Assembly (NCBI GenBank): GCA_945874585.1
Contig: CAMCHB010000032.1
Span: forward strand, 1 to 10,651
Origin: an uncultured Clostridium sp.
Lineage (GTDB): Bacteria > Bacillota > Clostridia > TANB77 > CAG-508
Direction: 5' to 3'
Length of the DNA stretch: 10,651 nt
The notes under the pieces were generated by a model, which was given only the letters and a program-made list of their open reading frames with translations, was not told the DNA's origin and ran no database searches. The position numbers were made by a program, and so were the translations under genes. Of the stretch, positions 5,640 through 10,651 are shown piece after piece (position 1 is the stretch's first letter; every line of letters starts with the position of its first letter).

Positions 5640-6458
5640 CTATGCTGTTTTTAACTCTAAGCGTAATTTATCTGCAATCATTGCGATAAACTCTGAATTG
5701 GTTGGTTTTCCCTTGGTAGCAGATACGGTATATCCAAAAATATTTTCCATTGTTGCCGATTGCCCTCTTCCCCATGCAACCTCTATGGCATGACGAATAG
5801 CACGTTCAACACGGCTTGGAGTCGTATGATATTTTTTCGCAATCTCTGGATACAATTGTTTTGTAATTTGGTTAATCACTTCAATATTGTTAACAACCAT
5901 CATAATAGCTTCTCGCAAGTATTGATATCCTTTGATATGAGCTGGCACGCCAACCTCATGGATAATATTGGTTACCAAAGCTTCCAATTTGCTTTTGTCT
6001 TTTTTAGCAGATGGTTCAATTTCAATATAACTTGGTCTCATTTCTCTAGTAATAAAACTACCGCGAAGATGAGTGCTTGGATTTCGCTTTACCTCACGAA
6101 TTCTCTTAACCAATAGTTCTATATCAAACGGTTTTACCACATAATACTGTGCGCCTAACTGAATTGCTCTTTGGGTTATTTTATCTTGTCCTACAGCTGA
6201 TAACATAATAAAAATAGGCATCTTTTCCATTTGTGTTTCCCCTATTTTTTCTAGTACTCCCAAGCCATCCAAATGTGGCATAATCACATCCAATAAAACA
6301 ACATCTGGCTTGGTATTCAAAATCATTTGATATGCCTCATTTCCATCCTTTGCAACTCCGATTACTTCCATATCCTCTTGTTTTTCTAAATAGGTTGTAA
6401 GTGTATTGGTGAACTCTACATTATCATCTGACAATAAAATTGATATGTTTTCTTTCAA
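5640..6458 (-). CDS. spo0A: Sporulation master regulator Spo0A
   Basis: Spo0A is the phosphorelay response regulator that commits Firmicutes to sporulation and binds 0A boxes (TGNCGAA). The 272-residue length is usual. The receiver domain (about 5-120) has the acidic pocket D11-D12, phosphoacceptor D57 (LLDVIMPHLDG), S87 and K109 (KPF). The C-terminal DNA-binding domain (from about 150) carries the highly conserved SRVERAIRHAIEVAWGRG and, near the end, GKPTNSEFIAMIADKLRLE. All are intact, so the protein is probably functional. The start codon is TTG (6456-6458), preceded at about 7 bases by the strong AAGGGGG; this places the start at the usual MKENISILLSDDN. A promoter with a 0A box lies upstream. 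spoIVB, the common upstream neighbour of spo0A, is absent; the upstream neighbour here is the yigZ gene. Confidence 0.98.
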   Translation of the reverse strand: MKENISILLSDDNVEFTNTLTTYLEKQEDMEVIGVAKDGNEAYQMILNTKPDVVLLDVIMPHLDGLGVLEKIGETQMEKMPIFIMLSAVGQDKITQRAIQLGAQYYVVKPFDIELLVKRIREVKRNPSTHLRGSFITREMRPSYIEIEPSAKKDKSKLEALVTNIIHEVGVPAHIKGYQYLREAIMMVVNNIEVINQITKQLYPEIAKKYHTTPSRVERAIRHAIEVAWGRGQSATMENIFGYTVSATKGKPTNSEFIAMIADKLRLELKTA

Positions 6459-6499
6459 ACTAATTCCCCCTTTTGGATTGTAAATTTTTTACATTTGTA

Positions 6500-6528
6500 A
6501 TTATAGTACAATTTCGACAATCGCGCAA
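6500..6528 (-). promoter_or_regulatory. Predicted spo0A promoter (sigma-A type)
   Basis: On the minus strand there is a -35 TTGCGC (6523-6528), a 17-base spacer and a perfect -10 TATAAT (6500-6505), about 41 bases before the TTG start. The -35 matches consensus at only four of six positions, which suits an activated or regulated promoter. I found no convincing sigma-H promoter (AGGA...GAAT) between the yigZ stop and spo0A. Confidence 0.65.
6512..6520 (-). promoter_or_regulatory. 0A box (Spo0A-binding site) within the spo0A promoter
   Basis: On the minus strand the sequence TTGTCGAAA contains TGTCGAA (6513-6519), an exact match to the 0A-box consensus TGNCGAA. It lies between the -35 and -10 of the predicted spo0A promoter, close to the -35. 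Spo0A is known to bind such sites and regulate its own gene in several Firmicutes. The position in the spacer suggests negative or switch-type autoregulation, which is inference. Confidence 0.75.
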
Positions 6529-6563
6529 TACTTTTTTGGAAATTTTTTCTATTTTTTATATCG

Positions 6564-7199
6564 TTATTTTTGTTCTTGCACTTCTATGTACTTTTCACTC
6601 ACCCTTACAACATTTTTGCTATATTTTGTTACTTCCGAATGTTCTTCTTCCAATTTCTCAACCTCTTCTTGTGTTGCTTCTACCAAAACTTCAATTGTTT
6701 GATGATACAAAACCTGAAGGATACGAATTTGTCTTTTTTGCAAATAATGTTTTAATGATCCCCAATCAGGATATTCGGTTTCAATTTTTAGAAGCCATCC
6801 CTTTTGCATTTGTATCACATTTCCCTTTGAAATTGCCTGAGAAGTTGCATTCGAATAGGCTCTCACCAATCCACCTGTTCCTAATAAAATTCCGCCAAAG
6901 TATCTAGTTACAACGACCAATACATTGACCAATCCCTGATTCACTATAACATTCAAAATTGGAACCCCTGCTGTTCCAGATGGTTCTCCATTATCGCTAG
7001 ACTTTGTAATTAGTTGTTCATCTTCTAAAACACAATAAGCATAACAATTATGTCTTGCATCTGCGTATTGTTTCTTGATTTGCTGAATCTTGTTTTCCGC
7101 TTTCTCACGACTTTCTACATGCCATACCTGTGCTATAAATTTTGATTTTTTTTCTACCAAAACACTCGATGTTTCTTCTAAAATTGTTTTAAATCTCAT
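6564..7199 (-). CDS. yigZ: YigZ/IMPACT (UPF0029) family protein
   Basis: This 211-residue protein matches the bacterial YigZ family (Bacillus YvyE), related to eukaryotic IMPACT. The N-terminal IMPACT domain (about 15-125) has the signatures SDNGEPSGTAGVPIL and VTRYFGGILLGTGGLVRAYS. The C-terminal part (about 140-205) fits the ferredoxin-like DUF1949 domain. The molecular role in bacteria is not settled; ribosome or translation-linked and peptidase-like roles have been discussed. The ATG begins 2 bases after the stop of the flavoprotein gene, and its ribosome binding site (GAGGGG) lies inside that gene's last codons, so the two are translationally coupled. No terminator hairpin separates its stop from the spo0A promoter, so read-through into spo0A is possible. 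Confidence 0.92.
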   Translation of the reverse strand: MRFKTILEETSSVLVEKKSKFIAQVWHVESREKAENKIQQIKKQYADARHNCYAYCVLEDEQLITKSSDNGEPSGTAGVPILNVIVNQGLVNVLVVVTRYFGGILLGTGGLVRAYSNATSQAISKGNVIQMQKGWLLKIETEYPDWGSLKHYLQKRQIRILQVLYHQTIEVLVEATQEEVEKLEEEHSEVTKYSKNVVRVSEKYIEVQEQK

Positions 7200-7201
7200 T
7201 T

Positions 7202-8449
7202 TTACCCCTCATTAGAACCTGCTACATAACCTGTGCTATAGGCTATTTGTAAATTAAATCCACCCGTATACGCATCGACATCAATCAATTCACCTGCGAA
7301 AAATAATCCTTTTACCTTTTTAGACTCCAATGTCTTTGGGTTGATTTCTTTGACGCAAACACCTCCTGCCGTTACAATGGCTTCTGCTATATCGCGGAAT
7401 CCTTGTATAGTAAGTGTCAGATTTTTACATAATTCTACTAATCTTTTTCGTTCTATTTTTGTAATTTCATTTACCTTTTTTTCTGGTGAAATAGCAGATA
7501 ACTCTACTATTACTGGTATCATTTTATGGGGTAATAATTTTTCCAAACTATTTTGGAATTGTTTATTCTTAAATTCTATAAAGTCACGCAATATTCTTGC
7601 ATCTAATTTCTCCCTGTCCAAAGCTGGTTTTAAATCAATGCAAATTTGAATCTTCTTTTCTTTTAATCGATTTTCCAAATCATGATAATGCAACAAAACA
7701 GCTGATGCACTTAAGATAATTGGTCCTGAAATTCCAAAATGAGTAAATAACATTTCGCCAAAATCTTCGTAAATTACCTTTTTTTGATCTACAATCTTTA
7801 TTTTAACATTTTTTAAGCTCAATCCTTGCAATTGTTTACAAATATCGCTCTCATATATATTAAAAGGCACTAAAGATGGTTTGATAGTGGTAATTGTATG
7901 ACCAGCTTGCTTTGCTAAGCGATATCCATCACCTGTTGAACCTGTGGTTGGATAACTTTTTCCGCCCGTTGCCAAAATGACTTTTTGTGCTTCCATCTTT
8001 TCCCCTGTTTTGGTTTGTATTCCCTTTATCTCTCCTTGTTGAAGCCATAACTTTTCGACCTCAGTCTGGTAAAGAATTTTAACCCCTAATTTTTTTAATT
8101 TTTTTTGGAACACGTTTAGAACATCTTGTGCTTTATCACTAACTGGAAATACACGATTACCTCTTTCGACTTTGGTTGGTAATCCTTCTTGATGTAACCA
8201 ATCTAGCATATCTTGATTAGTAAATTTCTGAAAAGCTCCATACAAAAATCTTGCATTACTTGGGATTTCTTGCATAAAATCTGCCATATCTACCGCATTG
8301 GTAATATTGCATCGCCCCTTCCCCGTAATTCGTAATTTTTTGCCTAAACTATCCATCTTTTCTATTAAAATAACTTCATTTCCTTCTTCTCTGGCACGAA
8401 TCGCAGCCATCATACCAGCTGGTCCACCGCCTACTACAATCACTTTCAT
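7202..8449 (-). CDS. HI0933/BaiN-like family FAD-dependent oxidoreductase
   Basis: This 415-residue flavoprotein opens with the Rossmann dinucleotide-binding motif VGGGPAGMMAA (residues 6-16) and an acidic residue after the second strand (E30). Family hallmarks include TGKGRCNITN at 42-51, ATGGKSYPTTGSTGDGY near 160-176, and the C-terminal FAD-contacting GLFFAGELIDVDAYTGGFNLQ. It belongs to the HI0933 family (TIGR00275), widespread and of uncertain housekeeping function. A family member, BaiN of Clostridium scindens, has been linked to bile-acid reduction, but family membership alone does not support that here. AAGGAG precedes the ATG. The gene begins 11 bases after the stop of the PLP enzyme gene and is coupled to yigZ downstream, forming the middle of a three-gene operon. 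Confidence 0.93.
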   Translation of the reverse strand: MKVIVVGGGPAGMMAAIRAREEGNEVILIEKMDSLGKKLRITGKGRCNITNAVDMADFMQEIPSNARFLYGAFQKFTNQDMLDWLHQEGLPTKVERGNRVFPVSDKAQDVLNVFQKKLKKLGVKILYQTEVEKLWLQQGEIKGIQTKTGEKMEAQKVILATGGKSYPTTGSTGDGYRLAKQAGHTITTIKPSLVPFNIYESDICKQLQGLSLKNVKIKIVDQKKVIYEDFGEMLFTHFGISGPIILSASAVLLHYHDLENRLKEKKIQICIDLKPALDREKLDARILRDFIEFKNKQFQNSLEKLLPHKMIPVIVELSAISPEKKVNEITKIERKRLVELCKNLTLTIQGFRDIAEAIVTAGGVCVKEINPKTLESKKVKGLFFAGELIDVDAYTGGFNLQIAYSTGYVAGSNEG

Positions 8450-8460
8450 TTTTGTTCTCC

Positions 8461-9699
8461 TTATGCTTGTAAATTTTGTATCGCTTTTAAAACGCCCAAT
8501 TTTCCATATTCATAAGTTAATCCGCCTTGCAAATATGCCATATAAGGCTCTCGAATCGGAGCATCACAGCTAAGTTCAATAGAAGAACCTGCTACAAAAG
8601 AACCATCTGCCATAATCACCTTATCATCATAACCTGGCATCTCCCATGGCTCTGGTACAGATTGGGAATCAACTGGTGATCCCATTTGGATTCCTTGGCA
8701 AAAACGAATCAAATCTTTTGCATTTCCAAACTCGATTGTTTGCACAATATCCACTCTTGGTTCATGGGCTCTTGGTCGAACCTTATATCCCAGATTTTCC
8801 AACATCTGGCTAGCCAATATGGCCGTTTTTAAACTTGCCTTTACGACACTTGGTGCTTCAAATAAGCCTTGTAAAATTTTACGATTCATTCCAAGTGATG
8901 GTCCTACCTCTTTTCCTTGTCCTGGAACAGTTAATCTTTCTGCTACTAAAGCAATCAAATCCTTTCTGCCCACCACATAGGCTCCGTTTGGTGCAATTCC
9001 TCCTCCTAGGTTTTTAATCAAAGAGCCAACTGCAATATCTGCCCCTACTTCAATCGGTTCTTTTTCTCCTACAAATTCACAATAGCAATTATCTATCATT
9101 ACAATCACATGAGGATCTACTTCACGAATTTTTTTTATGATGCTTTCTACTTTTTCAATCGAAATACTTTCCCTTGTTGAATAACCTCTTGACCTCTGGA
9201 TTTCAATCAATTTTATTTTTTTCTCTCTTAATTTTTTTTGAATCATTTCGACATCCAATTCATCTTGCTTTAAATCCACTTGTTCATACTCTACTCCATA
9301 AGATTTTAAAGAACTTGGATTGTTATTAAATCCAATCACTGAATCTAGCGTATCATATGGTTTTCCTGTGATACTCATCATCGTATCTCCTGGTCTTAAT
9401 AAACCAAATAAAGTAACCGTCAAAGCATGGCTTCCTGAAATAAATTGTCCTCTTACCAAACTATCTTCAGCATGAAATATGGTAGCATAGATTGCTTCGA
9501 TTGTATCTCTTCCAATATCCCCATAACCATAACCTGTTGTTTCTTGGAAATGCACTTCTGCTACTTTGTTTTTTTGAAATGCATTCAACACTTTTTGACT
9601 GTTTTGAAAAGCTATTTTATCGATTTTTTCAAATTCATCTTTTACTTGATTTTCAGCCTCATTTGCTAATTTTAATATTTTCTCATCTAAATTTATCAT
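8461..9699 (-). CDS. PLP-dependent 'methionine gamma-lyase family' protein (former aluminium resistance protein)
   Basis: This 412-residue fold-type I PLP enzyme belongs to PF06838 (Bacillus YnbB-like). Visible features are the N-terminal TTGYGYGDIGRD (54-65), FISGSHAL (86-93) in the cofactor phosphate region, D203 in MIDNCYCEF, and the likely Schiff-base lysine K229 in VGSLIKNLGGGIAPNGAYVVG. The C-terminal part has PRVDIVQTIEF and the late motif ELSCDAPIREPY. Annotation as a lyase rests on distant similarity to Cys/Met metabolism enzymes; the true substrate is not known, and the 'aluminium resistance' label is historical. AAGGAG sits before the ATG. It heads the group that continues with the flavoprotein and YigZ. 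A terminator of the upstream gene lies directly before its ribosome binding site, so its promoter is not obvious. Confidence 0.93.
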   Translation of the reverse strand: MINLDEKILKLANEAENQVKDEFEKIDKIAFQNSQKVLNAFQKNKVAEVHFQETTGYGYGDIGRDTIEAIYATIFHAEDSLVRGQFISGSHALTVTLFGLLRPGDTMMSITGKPYDTLDSVIGFNNNPSSLKSYGVEYEQVDLKQDELDVEMIQKKLREKKIKLIEIQRSRGYSTRESISIEKVESIIKKIREVDPHVIVMIDNCYCEFVGEKEPIEVGADIAVGSLIKNLGGGIAPNGAYVVGRKDLIALVAERLTVPGQGKEVGPSLGMNRKILQGLFEAPSVVKASLKTAILASQMLENLGYKVRPRAHEPRVDIVQTIEFGNAKDLIRFCQGIQMGSPVDSQSVPEPWEMPGYDDKVIMADGSFVAGSSIELSCDAPIREPYMAYLQGGLTYEYGKLGVLKAIQNLQA

Positions 9700-9715
9700 T
9701 TTTTCTTCTCCTTTT

Positions 9716-9754
9716 AAAAATTGGAAAAGAATATTTTTTCATTCCTTTCCAATT
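9716..9754 (-). terminator. Intrinsic terminator after the WG-repeat gene
   Basis: A 14-bp stem (9741-9754 with 9719-9732 on the minus strand, one G:U pair) closes an 8-base loop. It is followed by a short T run on the minus strand (part of TTTTT at 9716-9720). It begins 6 bases after the WG-repeat stop codon. The ribosome binding site of the next leftward gene begins within about 10 bases of its end. Confidence 0.75.
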
Positions 9755-9760
9755 GCTTTT

Positions 9761-10651
9761 TTATTTTATATCATCTGTATAATAACTTTGTGTATCTTGA
9801 TTTACTTTAAAATACTTACCTGCAAATTCTGGTTCTGTTGTACTGCTATCGATATGGTAAGATGGTGATACAACAATTTCACCTTTTTGGTTAATAACAC
9901 CCCATACACCTTTTTGTTGTATACCAGCAAATCCTGCTGAACTAAAATCTGTGATACGATCATAGTTAGCCACTAATTTTACTTGACCATTTTTATCTTT
10001 AAAGCCCCATTTTCCATTTTCAACATATGGAATAACTGCTACATTTTGATACTTTGTATCTAAGGTTATTTTTTCTCCTTTTAAGCTAATATATTTCACA
10101 GCTTGTGTAGATACAAGTTTAATGTCATCCTTTTCTTCGTGCAAATCTGCATTTTCCAATGAATCGATTAAGTTCATATTGTTTTTATTATAAATTTCAA
10201 CTTTCTTTCCATTTAAAATACCTGCTTGAATCAAATCACTATTTTCAATTACTTGAATAACATCGTATTGCATGTCCAATACAGAAGCTCCATTTTGATC
10301 GATTACACCCATTTTATTGTCATCACTGTAAACCGCAAAATAATGATTGCTCAAATATTTTAAATAAGCATATTTATTTTCTACAACTTCAATTCCATTT
10401 TGATTGATGACACCATATTTATTATCTCTTGTAACGGTAATACTATAATTTGGATCATCGGTTGACAAGACCATTTTGTATTTGCTATCTTTTACTACAT
10501 TTCCTTGTAAATCGTATTCTATGGTATTGTTTGTCTTTTTAGCTGTTACTCGTTTTCCCTTGAATATAACATCATTGTTATCGATAGGTACCAATTGTTT
10601 TCCTTCTATATTATAAACACCATATTTTCCATCATTGCGCACACTTAATAA
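9761..10651 (-). CDS. WG-repeat protein, C-terminal part (5' end outside the window)
   Basis: The frame stays open to the window edge (residues L-L-S precede the GTG at 10640-10642), so the true start lies beyond 10651. At least 296 residues are present. They are built of repeats of about 35 residues with the core 'x-K-[WY]-G-[VF]-x-[ND]-x-x-G'. Counting from that GTG, clear copies are KYG 6-8, KYG 75-77, KMG 110-112, KWG 211-213 and VWG 246-248. Degenerate copies lie near 41 (IEYDLQGN), 146 (KKVEIYNKNN) and 182 (VKYISLKGEK). WG repeats (PF14903) form beta-propeller-like scaffolds, often on surface or exported proteins, with mostly unknown partners. The missing N-terminus would show whether it has a signal peptide or membrane anchor. 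A terminator follows, so it ends its own transcript. Confidence 0.88.
   Translation of the reverse strand, partial: LLSVRNDGKYGVYNIEGKQLVPIDNNDVIFKGKRVTAKKTNNTIEYDLQGNVVKDSKYKMVLSTDDPNYSITVTRDNKYGVINQNGIEVVENKYAYLKYLSNHYFAVYSDDNKMGVIDQNGASVLDMQYDVIQVIENSDLIQAGILNGKKVEIYNKNNMNLIDSLENADLHEEKDDIKLVSTQAVKYISLKGEKITLDTKYQNVAVIPYVENGKWGFKDKNGQVKLVANYDRITDFSSAGFAGIQQKGVWGVINQKGEIVVSPSYHIDSSTTEPEFAGKYFKVNQDTQSYYTDDIK

Noticed and set aside
5760..6116. 118-codon open frame antisense to spo0A
   Set aside because: It lies opposite the conserved receiver and DNA-binding domains of Spo0A, with no start signal or known domain.
6479..6493. Short palindrome TGTAAA-TTT-TTTACA in the spo0A leader
   Set aside because: Six-base AT-rich arms in AT-rich DNA are expected by chance; it is too weak to call an operator or terminator.
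9247..9253. Second 0A-box match (TGTCGAA on the minus strand)
   Set aside because: It is inside the PLP enzyme coding sequence, away from any promoter; a 7-base motif will occur by chance.
10640..10642. GTG as the true start of the WG-repeat protein
   Set aside because: The frame continues upstream without a stop to the window edge, and the codon lies inside a repeat unit, so the gene is truncated by the window.
1..10651. CRISPR array, tRNA, rRNA, insertion sequence, toxin-antitoxin or defence genes
   Set aside because: I looked for regular direct repeats, tRNA-like arms, transposase motifs and defence domains on both strands and saw none that I could support.

Overview
The window is AT-rich DNA from a low-GC Gram-positive bacterium of the Firmicutes, most likely an endospore-forming member of the Clostridia or a descendant of one. 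The main evidence is a full-length Spo0A, the master regulator of sporulation, supported by AT-rich codon use, purine-rich AGGAGG-type ribosome binding sites and an asd-dapA pair. I cannot name the genus. The first 46 bases are not genomic: they are the P5-side Illumina Nextera adapter, including an i5 index and the Tn5 mosaic end. The window is therefore the end of a short-read contig.

Left part (47-1855): the N-terminal 251 codons of the chromosome-condensation ATPase SMC run leftward off the contig. A stand-alone HD-GYP protein, a putative cyclic-di-GMP phosphodiesterase, diverges from it. The 130-bp gap between them holds back-to-back promoters, and the rightward one overlaps a perfect 9-bp inverted repeat. 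Centre left (1869-4502): asd and dapA are one base apart and encode two consecutive steps towards dihydrodipicolinate, diaminopimelate and lysine. In a spore former, dihydrodipicolinate is also the precursor of spore dipicolinate. They are followed by a small HD-domain protein with its own extended -10 promoter, then a shared bidirectional terminator.

Centre (4500-5639): a leftward two-zinc-ribbon protein of unknown role has a full consensus promoter. It diverges from a rightward Cu/Zn superoxide dismutase-like gene that lacks a signal peptide and has Lys in place of the usual active-site Arg. A perfect 15-bp hairpin separates this gene from spo0A.

Right part (5640-10651) is all leftward. 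A tight three-gene group encodes a PLP-dependent 'methionine gamma-lyase family' protein, a HI0933/BaiN-type flavoprotein and a YigZ/IMPACT protein. It lies upstream of spo0A, which has its own promoter with a consensus 0A box in the spacer. Upstream of the group, beyond a terminator, is the C-terminal part of a WG-repeat protein whose start lies outside the window.

Most genes here are housekeeping. I found no defence island, mobile element, CRISPR array, tRNA or rRNA, and no convincing undescribed system. The points most worth a second look are the untrimmed adapter that fuses in frame to SMC, the probable autoregulatory 0A box at spo0A, the atypical SOD, and the inverted repeat at the HD-GYP promoter.
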